Positions 52,592 through 60,391 of a DNA stretch of 64,000 nucleotides are shown in pieces (the stretch's first letter is position 1; each line of letters opens with the position of its first letter). The notes under the pieces are model-generated. The model worked only from the letters and a program-made list of their open reading frames with translations. It was not told the DNA's origin and searched no databases. Source of the stretch: an uncultured Muribaculaceae bacterium (GTDB lineage: Bacteria > Bacteroidota > Bacteroidia > Bacteroidales > Muribaculaceae). The position numbers and the translations under genes are program-made. The DNA lies in contig CAJUKF010000004.1 of the NCBI GenBank assembly GCA_910587355.1, forward strand, positions 1 through 64,000, written 5' to 3'.

Positions 52592-52627
52592 AAAAAACAC
52601 CGAAAAGAGCACATGCCTCTTTTTCGG
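52592..52627 (-). promoter_or_regulatory. Attenuator-like hairpin in the dcw operon leader
   Basis: On the minus strand, arms at 52617-52627 and 52600-52609 pair (CCGAAAAAGAG with CTCTTTTCGG, one bulged base). A 7-base loop separates them, and TG and six T follow (52592-52597). The hairpin ends 13 bases before the rsmH ATG. It has the layout of an intrinsic terminator placed in a leader. The stem is only half GC, so strength is moderate. Confidence 0.5.
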
Positions 52628-52770
52628 GCTGTAAAATTAATGCTTTTTGGCCATTATTTACATATCAAAACTCAAAAATCTTTCATTATATAATGAAAAA
52701 GTTATCAACACTGTTTTTAATAGTCATTATGGGAGGTTTTGAAATTTGCAATTGTAAACAGTAGGTCTGT

Positions 52771-52800
52771 TTGGTAGCAATGAAATTTATTATAATTTTG
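52771..52800 (+). promoter_or_regulatory. Promoter of the truncated ECF sigma gene
   Basis: TTG at 52771-52773, a 19-base spacer and TAATTTTG at 52793-52800 give a full match to the Bacteroidetes promoter, 19 bases before the ATG at 52820. The 52628-52770 stretch holds only a possible weak rsmH -7 box on the minus strand (52632-52639) and a 23-codon open frame (52693-52764). Confidence 0.7.
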
Positions 52801-52819
52801 GGCCCGAAAACCATCGACA

Positions 52820-53188
52820 ATGACCCCACGGGAATTCGAAATATACTTTCGCCGTCTCTATCTGCCTCTGGGTATGTATGCCCTGCGGTATGTGGAGGAT
52901 GCCGACGTTGCCGAAGATTTGGAGCAGGATGCTTTCATGAAGGCGTGGATGTATATCGAAAACGGCGGCGAAATCGTTAATTTCGAAGCTTTTATGTATC
53001 GTGCTGTCCGCAACGCCTGCCTGTCGTGGCTCCGTGGCCGTCGCGAGATGCTCGGCGAGGATTTTATGTTGCTGCGTCAGGGTTGCGAAAACTTTACCAT
53101 ATCAGCCACTTGCAGAAAGAAGTCATTTGACCAAAGGTCAAGTTCTTTAGGATTGCGGATAAATGGCAGCACATCATTTTTTACCTGA
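52820..53188 (+). pseudogene. ECF sigma factor, truncated after region 2
   Basis: Residues 1 to about 87 are an extracytoplasmic-function sigma factor region 2. They include the core-binding helices and the -10 recognition helix (VEDADVAEDLEQDAFMKAW, then NFEAFMYRAVRNACLSWLRGR). At about 53080 the frame leaves homologous sequence and reads the antisense of the AbiEii gene for about 35 codons before a stop. Region 4, which recognises the -35 element, is missing and is not found on the far side of the AbiE cassette. The promoter is intact, so a chimeric product could still be made; it should be unable to direct normal promoter recognition. The gene is divergent from the dcw operon. Confidence 0.82.
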
Positions 53189-53910
53189 TTTATGTCGGCG
53201 GAGGCAAACCGTGCTTTCAACTTCGTTATGAATGATTTACGGTCAATTTCTTCACCGTTGAATTCGCGTATTCGTTCCGCAAGATGACTGAAGTCAAGAG
53301 GAATGTTATTACTGACATACCATACGAAATCATACCAGTCGCGTCCTTTGACTCTGTTCTTCCACGCTCTGTAAACGAGTGCGTGCATTTTGCCGGCAAA
53401 AAGATTTGGCAAGGTAAAACACCTTGTCATAAAAGCCTGAGGCTGAAGCAAAAGCTTTTGCTCGGTCTCAAACTTCATGGGAGGTTGGATGTCTACCTCA
53501 ATCTTTATCTTGATTGATTTGTCTGTCTGAAAAGTTATGTCAAAAACATCTGTGTTGTCTTTGAGAAATGCCGACTCTACTCTTCCGAAAGTCTTTTTGT
53601 CTTTTTGGGTTATTTCGACGCTTCGGCCGACAAGTGCAAAAGCGTCAACTATAGGCTGGAAGTATTGGGAGAAGTCAAAATTATCATCGGCTTTGAGCAA
53701 CGAAAAATCCAAATCTTCTGAAAAGCGTTTCAGTCCGTGAAAAATACGAAGACATGTACCGCCATAAAAGGCAGCCTTATCGAAAAAACCACCGTTAGAT
53801 AACCCGGCGAGAATAATCTGCTGGTTGACCTCAAAAATTGCATTGCGGCGTTTGACCGTGTCGGTCAGGTCATAACCTGACAGTATTCTGTTGTAAATCT
53901 CATTTTCCAT
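53077..53910 (-). CDS. abiEii: AbiEii-type nucleotidyltransferase toxin
   Basis: This 277-residue protein belongs to the AbiEii/MenT-like nucleotidyltransferase family. It has the nucleotide-binding GGTCLR (Gly50 to Arg55) and the metal motif SEDLDF (Asp66 and Asp68). A further acidic strand KIEVDI and the helix LFAGKMHALVYR with RDWYDFVWY follow. Family members modify tRNA or other targets with nucleotides and stop growth, typically during phage infection. It is the second gene of the cassette and overlaps the AbiEi gene by 11 bases. Its final few codons may come from the disrupted sigma gene, because the usual family end is near MVKF. Confidence 0.9.
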   Translation of the reverse strand: MENEIYNRILSGYDLTDTVKRRNAIFEVNQQIILAGLSNGGFFDKAAFYGGTCLRIFHGLKRFSEDLDFSLLKADDNFDFSQYFQPIVDAFALVGRSVEITQKDKKTFGRVESAFLKDNTDVFDITFQTDKSIKIKIEVDIQPPMKFETEQKLLLQPQAFMTRCFTLPNLFAGKMHALVYRAWKNRVKGRDWYDFVWYVSNNIPLDFSHLAERIREFNGEEIDRKSFITKLKARFASADINQVKNDVLPFIRNPKELDLWSNDFFLQVADMVKFSQP

Positions 53911-54538
53911 GTTCTGTAAGCAGGCTTAAGATGGTGTTTACCGATGTGGATTTCTTACCGTGGGCGGCTATGTATTGCTCGAATATTTGGGGATTCAGTT
54001 TGTAGAAAGCGTCCATGTCGAGGCGAATGTTGTCTTCAAGATAGATAAGAGCTTCTTTGCGGTAACGAAGGAATAGCGACGGGGTATTTGCAATCAAATC
54101 GCAGAGAGCTTTCTCAGGCGATGCTATCAGAAAAGAGTAGCCGTTTTCTTCAATATTACGGATGCCTGTGTTGTAAGCGTCTCTTTTTATCCTGATATAG
54201 ACAAAGCGTCCGATAGAATTATCATACTCTCGTGACTCCTTTGTTGTCATTGACTGGGTAATATAGACGGCCTCGGGAATCAGACCGTAATATCGGAGAG
54301 CTGTTGACATCGATACATACGACGGAGTAAGCAGCCGGTTTGCAATAAGCTCAGGCGAAAGTGGTTTTCCTGTAATTTTTTCAGAGCATACATACAGGCC
54401 GCGCTTGAGTCGGATAATGTCGCCGTCACGCTCAAGCAGCCCGAGTTTTTGTCCCGGCTTTCTTATCTTCGGAAATTCCAGAGCCAAAGACGCAGCACTT
54501 ACCGGAAGATTGCCATATTTAGCCAATATTGATTCCAT
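53900..54538 (-). CDS. abiEi: AbiEi-type antitoxin and autorepressor
   Basis: This 212-residue protein has an N-terminal winged-helix domain (about 10-60, LPVSAASLALEFPKI and LLERDGDIIRLKRGLYV). A C-terminal antitoxin domain follows with SPEKALCDLIANTP. AbiEi proteins of type IV systems neutralise the toxin indirectly and repress their own promoter by binding inverted repeats. The predicted -7 box ends four bases before the ATG. An inverted repeat at 54569-54587 lies where the -33 element would be, consistent with autorepression. The cassette is AT-richer than the surroundings. Confidence 0.88.
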   Translation of the reverse strand: MESILAKYGNLPVSAASLALEFPKIRKPGQKLGLLERDGDIIRLKRGLYVCSEKITGKPLSPELIANRLLTPSYVSMSTALRYYGLIPEAVYITQSMTTKESREYDNSIGRFVYIRIKRDAYNTGIRNIEENGYSFLIASPEKALCDLIANTPSLFLRYRKEALIYLEDNIRLDMDAFYKLNPQIFEQYIAAHGKKSTSVNTILSLLTEHGK

Positions 54539-54542
54539 GGTG

Positions 54543-54550
54543 TAAAGTTA
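54543..54550 (-). promoter_or_regulatory. -7 box of the abiE cassette, next to the start codon
   Basis: TAACTTTA on the minus strand differs from TAnnTTTG only at the last base and is followed by CACC and the ATG of abiEi. Transcription should begin at or beside the start codon. Confidence 0.5.
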
Positions 54551-54568
54551 GTAAAATTTTCGGAGCTT

Positions 54569-54587
54569 AATCCTATGTGATAGGATT
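54569..54587. promoter_or_regulatory. Inverted repeat, probable AbiEi operator
   Basis: AATCCTAT and ATAGGATT are perfect 8-base arms around a GTG loop. The repeat lies 18 bases upstream of the abiE -7 box, covering the -33 region. It is the expected place and form of an AbiEi binding site. Confidence 0.6.
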
Positions 54588-54665
54588 TTCTTCCTGATTT
54601 TTTACTATGTATCTAAGCATTTTTTCTTTCTTGAACCACGGATGCGGATAATCGTTTTTTTTGTG

Positions 54666-54673
54666 TAAATTTG
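54666..54673 (+). promoter_or_regulatory. -7 box of the envelope operon
   Basis: TAAATTTG is an exact TAnnTTTG match, 23 bases before the ATG at 54697, preceded by a run of T. The -33 position is not conserved. Confidence 0.5.
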
Positions 54674-54696
54674 CAGATTAAAACTAACATCCGCTG

Positions 54697-55725
54697 ATGC
54701 CCGACAGAAAAAAGAAATCGCAGTGGCTCGGAAAGCTGCTGAAGTATGGAATACCCCTCGTAGTTAGCGCCGGTCTGTGCTATCTGCTGTTCACGGGTAT
54801 CGATTTCCGTCAGATGCTGGATATTGTGCGCACTCAGTGCAATTACAGCTGGCTGCTGCTTATGGCGGCTATTGCCATAATCTCGCATGTGTTCAGGGCA
54901 ATGCGCTGGGGTATACAGCTTAAGGCCCTGCAGATTAATCCGCCGCTTTATGCGCTGGTTTACAGTATCTTCGGCACATATGCCGTGAATCTGGTTTTTC
55001 CACGTCTCGGCGAAATATGGCGCACCGGTTATATCGCACAGCGACAGGATGCGCAGTTTACCACTGTATTCGGCTCAATGGTCGCCGACCGTCTGGCCGA
55101 TACAGTGACTGTGTTCCTCATACTCTGTCTCACACTCCTCATTGCTTCGGGGCCAATCCTCGACTATCTTGCTCAGAACGGCGACTATTTCGCCGGACTC
55201 GTGGCTTTTCTGCGGTCGCCGTGGGTGTGGGCTGCTGTCATCCTTTGTCTCATCGCTGCATGGCTGCTCCTGACTGTCAGAACCAAATCCCGCTGGATTA
55301 ATACATTGCAGAAAGTCGCCAAGGACCTTTGGGGCGGTTTCGCCGTCATATTCCATATGCCCGGCACAGCCCGCTGGCTTTTGTTCACCGCCGGCATCTG
55401 GGGCTGTTACTTCCTGCAGATGTATGTGGCATTTTTCGCATTCCCCTTTACGGCTGAACTCACCGCCACGCAGGGCGCGGCTCCCGCGCTTGTGGCCTTT
55501 GTGCTTTCGAGTCTTTCAATGGCCGTCCCCTCCAACGGGGGCATAGGTCCATGGCAGTGGGCGGTAATATTCGCCCTCGGCATCTACGGCATAGGCTCCG
55601 TTCAGGCTGCTGCCTTCGCCAATATGGTGCTGGGATGCAACACGCTGCTGCTTGTCATACTTGGTATCATCACTTTCGCAGGCATAGCACTCGACCGCCG
55701 GCGTACGGCACGGGTGAATAAATAA
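54697..55725 (+). CDS. Flippase-like integral membrane protein (LPG synthase TM/UPF0104 family)
   Basis: This 342-residue protein has about eight membrane helices. Family landmarks are SHVFRAMRWGIQL near residue 65, NLVFPRLGEIWRTGYIAQRQ near 100, SMVADRLADTVTVF and the late SMAVPSNGGIGPWQWAVIFAL. Relatives include the membrane part of lysyl-phosphatidylglycerol synthase and the YbhN group; they lack the lysyltransferase domain, as does this one. Lipid or lipid-linked glycan movement across the inner membrane is the general expectation. It opens the plus-strand envelope operon. Confidence 0.85.
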   Translation: MPDRKKKSQWLGKLLKYGIPLVVSAGLCYLLFTGIDFRQMLDIVRTQCNYSWLLLMAAIAIISHVFRAMRWGIQLKALQINPPLYALVYSIFGTYAVNLVFPRLGEIWRTGYIAQRQDAQFTTVFGSMVADRLADTVTVFLILCLTLLIASGPILDYLAQNGDYFAGLVAFLRSPWVWAAVILCLIAAWLLLTVRTKSRWINTLQKVAKDLWGGFAVIFHMPGTARWLLFTAGIWGCYFLQMYVAFFAFPFTAELTATQGAAPALVAFVLSSLSMAVPSNGGIGPWQWAVIFALGIYGIGSVQAAAFANMVLGCNTLLLVILGIITFAGIALDRRRTARVNK

Positions 55726-55753
55726 TGAAATTCATAAAAACAAATAATCAGAA

Positions 55754-56950
55754 ATGGCAAAAGTAATTATCATCGGCGCAGGAGGTGTGGGCACAGTCGT
55801 GGCCCATAAATGCGCTCAGCATCCCGAAGTCTTCTCCGAGATAGTAATCGCTTCACGCACACGCTCCAAGTGCGATGCCGTGGCTGCGGCCATTGGCAAG
55901 CCCAATGTCACCACCGATACTGTCGATGCCGACAGTGTGGAGCAGCTCTGCGAGCTCTTCCGCCGTCATAAACCCGCCATGGTCATCAACGTGGCTCTTC
56001 CCTATCAGGACCTCACTATCATGGACGCGTGCCTTGAGTGTGGTGTAAACTACCTCGACACCGCCAATTATGAGCCCCGCGACGTGGCACACTTCGAATA
56101 TTCCTGGCAGTGGGCCTACCGCGAGCGTTTCGAGAAAGCCGGTCTCACCGCCATTCTCGGCTGCGGTTTCGACCCCGGAGTGTCGGGCGTATTCACTGCA
56201 TATGCCGCCAAGCATTATTTCAGCGCCATGGAGACGCTCGACATCGTCGACTGCAACGCCGGTAACCACGGCAAGGCTTTCGCCACAAACTTCAATCCCG
56301 AAATCAACATACGCGAAATCACTCAGAACGGCCGCTACTACAAGGAAGGCAAATGGGTGGTGACCAAGCCGCTCGAATTCCACCGCACGCTCAGCTATCC
56401 CAACATCGGTCCGCGCGAGAGCTATCTTCTCTATCACGAAGAACTCGAGTCGCTCGTGCTCAACTTCCCCACAATCAAGCAGGCGCGTTTCTGGATGACA
56501 TTCGGTCAGGAATACCTCACGCATCTCCGCGTAATTCAGGATATCGGCATGGCCCGTATCGACGAGGTTGAGTACAACGGTCAGAAAATCGTGCCCCTCC
56601 AGTTCCTCAAGGCCGTGCTTCCCAATCCGCAGGACCTCGGCAAGAACTATCACGGCGAGACATCTATCGGCTGCCGCATCTCCGGCAAGGACAAGGAAGG
56701 CAAGCCTCTGACCTACTACATCTACAACAACTGCTCCCACGAAGAAGCATACAAGGAGACCGGCATGCAGGCTGTGAGCTACACCACGGGCGTGCCGGCC
56801 ATGTGCGGCGCCATGATGTTCCTCACCGGCAAATGGAACAAGCCCGGCGTGCACAACGTTGAGGAATTCGACCCCGACCCATTCCTCACCGCAGTGGCCG
56901 AGAACGGTCTGCCATGGCATGAAGAGCTCAACGGCGACCTCGAACTCTAA
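55754..56950 (+). CDS. Carboxynorspermidine dehydrogenase (saccharopine dehydrogenase family)
   Basis: This 398-residue enzyme has the NAD(P) motif GAGGVGTVVAHKCA at its N-terminus and the family blocks CGVNYLDTANYEP, LGCGFDPGVSGVFTAYA and VDCNAGNHGKAFATNFNPE. Length and blocks match the CASDH branch rather than true saccharopine dehydrogenase. It would condense aspartate semialdehyde with a diamine to carboxynorspermidine or carboxyspermidine, the Bacteroidetes route to spermidine. The decarboxylase partner is not in the window. Its position within an envelope operon, 28 bases after the flippase gene, is odd. Confidence 0.9.
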   Translation: MAKVIIIGAGGVGTVVAHKCAQHPEVFSEIVIASRTRSKCDAVAAAIGKPNVTTDTVDADSVEQLCELFRRHKPAMVINVALPYQDLTIMDACLECGVNYLDTANYEPRDVAHFEYSWQWAYRERFEKAGLTAILGCGFDPGVSGVFTAYAAKHYFSAMETLDIVDCNAGNHGKAFATNFNPEINIREITQNGRYYKEGKWVVTKPLEFHRTLSYPNIGPRESYLLYHEELESLVLNFPTIKQARFWMTFGQEYLTHLRVIQDIGMARIDEVEYNGQKIVPLQFLKAVLPNPQDLGKNYHGETSIGCRISGKDKEGKPLTYYIYNNCSHEEAYKETGMQAVSYTTGVPAMCGAMMFLTGKWNKPGVHNVEEFDPDPFLTAVAENGLPWHEELNGDLEL

Positions 56951-56971
56951 AACCATATTCACTTCATCGTC

Positions 56972-57748
56972 ATGTCTTCCTTTGTAAGCGCGACAGTAAT
57001 AACTCATAACGAGGCCGCCAACATCGAGCGGTGCCTCAATTCGCTCATCGGTGTGGCCGACGAAATCATTGTTGTCGACTCGCTTTCGACCGATGCCACC
57101 GTCGATATATGCCGCCGTTACGGATGCAAAGTGACCGAACGGGCCTTCACCGGCTACGGCTCTCAGCGTCAGTATGCCGTGGGGCTTGCCAATGGCCGCT
57201 TCGTGCTCTCCATTGATGCCGACGAAGCGCTCTCCGACGAGTTGAGGCGCAATATAATCGCGCTCAAAGAGCGCGGTCTGGAGCACCGCATGTACCGTTT
57301 CCGCATAGTGAATTACGTTTGTGGCCGTCCGATGCACCGTAGCGGAATGGAGCCGTACTCCGAAATAAGGCTCTTCGACCGCCGCTATGCCAACTGGAAT
57401 CTGCTCGACGTGGGCGAGCGTCTCACCTATCCCGGCGGTGTCACGCCGGTGCTCATTCGCGGCGAGATGTACCACTACCGCTGCTCCGATTTCGACGAGC
57501 TCGACTACAAGGAGCTGCGCAATGCCGAAATCCGCGGACGTGTAATGGCCGCCGCCGGAATATCCGCGGCTGCTCCGATGCGTCTGCTGCGGGCTGTGGC
57601 CTCGTTTGTGAAATGTCAGCTGCGCGACGGCGCGATTTTCGACGGGGAGGCCGGTCGCCGCATTTCCCGGGCCCGTTATCTTGCCACCATGGCGGCTTAC
57701 CGCACGTCGTACAAGCTTATAAAGGCTCAGCGCAAAGGAAATATATGA
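56972..57748 (+). CDS. Glycosyltransferase family 2 (WaaE/KdtX-like)
   Basis: This 258-residue GT-A enzyme resembles LPS core glucosyltransferases. It has TVITHNEAANIERCLNSL near the start, IIVVDSLSTDAT, and the metal-binding DADE motif in LSIDADEAL. The segment GYGSQRQYAVGLANG is typical of this subgroup. The remaining about 150 residues form the acceptor part without membrane helices. It overlaps the following GT4 gene by four bases (ATGA). The acceptor is presumably the lipooligosaccharide core. Confidence 0.88.
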   Translation: MSSFVSATVITHNEAANIERCLNSLIGVADEIIVVDSLSTDATVDICRRYGCKVTERAFTGYGSQRQYAVGLANGRFVLSIDADEALSDELRRNIIALKERGLEHRMYRFRIVNYVCGRPMHRSGMEPYSEIRLFDRRYANWNLLDVGERLTYPGGVTPVLIRGEMYHYRCSDFDELDYKELRNAEIRGRVMAAAGISAAAPMRLLRAVASFVKCQLRDGAIFDGEAGRRISRARYLATMAAYRTSYKLIKAQRKGNI

Positions 57749-58833
57749 ATATAGTTCATCTCGTATCGAACAAGGTGTGGGGCGGAGGAGAGCGCTATGT
57801 GCTCGACCTCTGCCTCCGCTGCGCCGAAGCCGGTCACAGTGTGGCCGTGATTACCCGCGGCTCCCGCGACGTTGACGAGCCTTTTGCGGCTGCCGGATTC
57901 ACTCCGGGACATCTCCCTCTGCGTGGAGCGCTCGATTTCTTCAGTCCCATAGTGCTTGCCCGTGTGCTCAACCGTATGTCGGCGCCGATTGTCATCCATG
58001 TCCATAACTTCAAGGACGCGTATACTGCTGTGCGCGCCCGCGACCTTATGGCCCGCAGGGCCGATGCACGCGTGGTGGTGACCCGCCACCTCGTGAAAGC
58101 CGCGAAGGACAGCAGCATGGCGCGTCAGCTCTACCGCTCGGTCGACGAGATGATTTTTGTATCCGAAGCTGCCCGCCAGGCTTTTCTCAGCGGGCATCCG
58201 AGTTGTGACGAGACGAAGCTGCACGTGGTGCACAACTCCATAATTCCTCCGGGGCGGCTTGACAGGCTTCCTTCGGAAGACGGCAAGGTAAGGCTTCTAT
58301 ACATAGGCCGTATCAGTCCCGAAAAAGGTGTCGACGTGCTCGTCGACGCAATGGCGAAACTCTCCGATTTACCCGTCCACCTCACTGTGGCCGGTGTGGG
58401 GCGCGGCAAGGACGTGCTGCCGCTGATGCGCGAGTGCCGCAACAGCCGAATCGACGACCGTGTGGAGTGGGTCGGACATATCGGCGATGTCTACGGTGCA
58501 ATCGCCAAGGCCGACATCGGCATACTCCCCACGCGCGTGCCGGAGGCTTTCGGTCTCTCCGCACTCGAGTTCATCAGTCAGGGCGTGCCCGTAGTCGCTT
58601 CCGCATCGGGAGGCCCGCTCGAAATTTTCACTGACGGCACCGACGGTTTCCTTGTGGAACCCGGCAATGCCGCGGCCCTCGCGCATGCCATACGCCGTCT
58701 TGTCACCGACGCGCCTCTCCGCGACAGGATGGGCCGTGCCGCATGCGAAACATTTGCCGCCCGGTTCGGCTACGAACAGTTTTTCAAGAAAATAACCGAT
58801 ATTTATGAGGGTGCTTTTACGCGTAAACACTGA
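57745..58833 (+). CDS. Glycosyltransferase family 4 (core assembly)
   Basis: This 362-residue GT-B enzyme starts MNIVHLVSNKVWGGGERYVL. It has the donor-domain motif LLYIGRISPEKGVDVLVDAM, a following VAGVGRGKD loop and the EX7E region PEAFGLSALEFIS. The ATG at 57745 overlaps the upstream stop codon and is preferred to earlier in-frame codons. The end overlaps the kinase gene by 29 bases, an unusually long overlap. Context suggests transfer of heptose or hexose to the core. Confidence 0.88.
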   Translation: MNIVHLVSNKVWGGGERYVLDLCLRCAEAGHSVAVITRGSRDVDEPFAAAGFTPGHLPLRGALDFFSPIVLARVLNRMSAPIVIHVHNFKDAYTAVRARDLMARRADARVVVTRHLVKAAKDSSMARQLYRSVDEMIFVSEAARQAFLSGHPSCDETKLHVVHNSIIPPGRLDRLPSEDGKVRLLYIGRISPEKGVDVLVDAMAKLSDLPVHLTVAGVGRGKDVLPLMRECRNSRIDDRVEWVGHIGDVYGAIAKADIGILPTRVPEAFGLSALEFISQGVPVVASASGGPLEIFTDGTDGFLVEPGNAAALAHAIRRLVTDAPLRDRMGRAACETFAARFGYEQFFKKITDIYEGAFTRKH

Positions 58834-59566
58834 CTTCCCCGGCGCACGGACGCTTGCCGGACAGCTCGCCGCCGACGGCCTGCCTGCCGGTGCGCGCATC
58901 ATATACAGCAGCCGCAACAAGGTTGCCGTCATTGATGATGGTGCCGAAGGACCGCTGTGCGTCAAGGCTTTCGGAGTACCCGGCATTATCAAAGGCATCA
59001 TCTACGGTCTTTTCCGCAAGCCCAAGGCCCTGAAGGCTTTTGACAACGCCGAGCAGCTGCGTGCCCTCGGATTCGACACTCCCGAGCCGGTTTGCGCCGT
59101 CACCCTCAGCGAGTGCGGATGTCTGCGCCGCTCTTATTACGTATGCCGCTACCTCGAGAACTGGTGCGAGCTCCGCGGCATCGAAAACCTCGCCGATTTT
59201 ACCCCTCTTGTCCGGGCGCTGGCCGCATATATGAACCGCCTGCACCGTGCCGGCGTTTTTATGAAGGACTTTACCCAGGGAAATATACTTTTCCGCCGCG
59301 ATGATTCCGGCGCATACCGTTTCATGCTCGTCGACATAAACCGCATGGAGTTCGGTGTCACCGACACAAAGAAGCTCATGAGCAACTTCGGCGCCGCTCT
59401 CGACACGCGCGATGGTATCGTGGCGCTTGCCCATGCCTATGCGGCACTGCAGCCCGAAAGTGAGAGGGATACTGTCGAAGCCCTTGCTGTGGATACATTC
59501 GACCGCCGTCAGGCCGTATTGTGGCGCCGCCGGCATATCAAGGAATTTTTAAGAGGAAAGAAATGA
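58805..59566 (+). CDS. Kdo/WaaP-type lipopolysaccharide kinase family protein
   Basis: This 253-residue protein has a small protein-kinase-like fold of the Kdo kinase/WaaP group. Lys54 (LCVKAF) fits the ATP-anchoring lysine, Asp155 and Asn160 in MKDFTQGN replace the HxDxxxxN catalytic loop, and Asp177 in LVDINRM serves as the metal Asp. In this family the catalytic motif normally begins with His-Gly or similar; here Lys precedes the Asp. It should phosphorylate an inner-core sugar. It sits between two glycosyltransferases and overlaps both (29 and four bases), which supports one assembly pathway. Confidence 0.82.
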   Translation: MRVLLRVNTDFPGARTLAGQLAADGLPAGARIIYSSRNKVAVIDDGAEGPLCVKAFGVPGIIKGIIYGLFRKPKALKAFDNAEQLRALGFDTPEPVCAVTLSECGCLRRSYYVCRYLENWCELRGIENLADFTPLVRALAAYMNRLHRAGVFMKDFTQGNILFRRDDSGAYRFMLVDINRMEFGVTDTKKLMSNFGAALDTRDGIVALAHAYAALQPESERDTVEALAVDTFDRRQAVLWRRRHIKEFLRGKK

Positions 59567-60369
59567 GCGAACGAGTACGCATATCTGCTGTCGTGCAGAC
59601 ATATAATGCCGAGAAACATCTTGAGCGGTGCCTGCGTGCCCTCGCTCCGTTCGACGAGATTCTTGTCGTGGACATGGAGAGTACCGATGCGACACGTGAC
59701 ATTGCCGCCCGTCATGGTGCCCGTGTGGTTGTGAAGGAGCGTGGCGAGCACCGCATGGTCGAGGCGTACCGCAATTTTGCCATACATGAGGCCCGCTACG
59801 ACTGGGTGCTTGTTGTCGACGCGGATGAAATAGTGCCGCGTGCCCTTGCCGATTATCTTTATGCCGAAATCGGACGCGACCCTTCGCCACGGGCATTTCT
59901 TATTCCTATAAAAAATTATTTCATGGGCCGCTGGATGAGGGCCAACTATCCCGACTACATACTGCGTTTCTTCAACCGTGTGGATGCCGAGTGGCCCTAT
60001 GAAATCCATTCACGCCCCTCGCACCGCGGGCCTAAAGTGCATGTTCCTGCATCCCGTACCGACTTGGCTTTCATTCATCTTGCCAACGAAACCGTATGGC
60101 AGACAATCGCAAAGATGAACAATTACACCGACCGCGAGAAGTCGCGCCGCAGCCGGAACTATCGTTCCGTAAAACTCGTTTATGACCCGCCATACCGTTT
60201 CTTAAAGAGCTACGTGCTCAAAGGCGGTTTCCGCGACGGCTGGCCCGGTTTTATCCATGCGGTGCATGATGCGGTATATCGCTTTGTCACTCTTGCAAAA
60301 ATACAGGAAGGACGCGAAGCCGCACGTCCCGGCAAAGACATCGACCGCGACTTGGCGGCGAATTCCTGA
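59563..60369 (+). CDS. Glycosyltransferase family 2 (core assembly)
   Basis: This 268-residue GT-A enzyme has VVQTYNAEKHLERCLRAL, ILVVDMESTDAT and the metal motif DADE in LVVDADEIVP. It is similar in plan to the protein encoded at 56972, and the two may be old paralogues with different specificities. The C-terminal basic region (YTDREKSRRSRNYRSVK) could contact the membrane surface. The ATG overlaps the kinase stop by four bases and is favoured over upstream in-frame codons. The unit continues 22 bases later with the nucleoside kinase gene. Confidence 0.87.
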   Translation: MSERVRISAVVQTYNAEKHLERCLRALAPFDEILVVDMESTDATRDIAARHGARVVVKERGEHRMVEAYRNFAIHEARYDWVLVVDADEIVPRALADYLYAEIGRDPSPRAFLIPIKNYFMGRWMRANYPDYILRFFNRVDAEWPYEIHSRPSHRGPKVHVPASRTDLAFIHLANETVWQTIAKMNNYTDREKSRRSRNYRSVKLVYDPPYRFLKSYVLKGGFRDGWPGFIHAVHDAVYRFVTLAKIQEGREAARPGKDIDRDLAANS

Positions 60370-60391
60370 AAACCTGATACTCCTCAGAAAA

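Noticed and set aside
55853..57475. 540-codon open frame on the minus strand opposite carboxynorspermidine dehydrogenase and GT2
   Set aside because: Long antisense frames arise here from biased codon use; the translation has no family features and both plus-strand genes are well supported.
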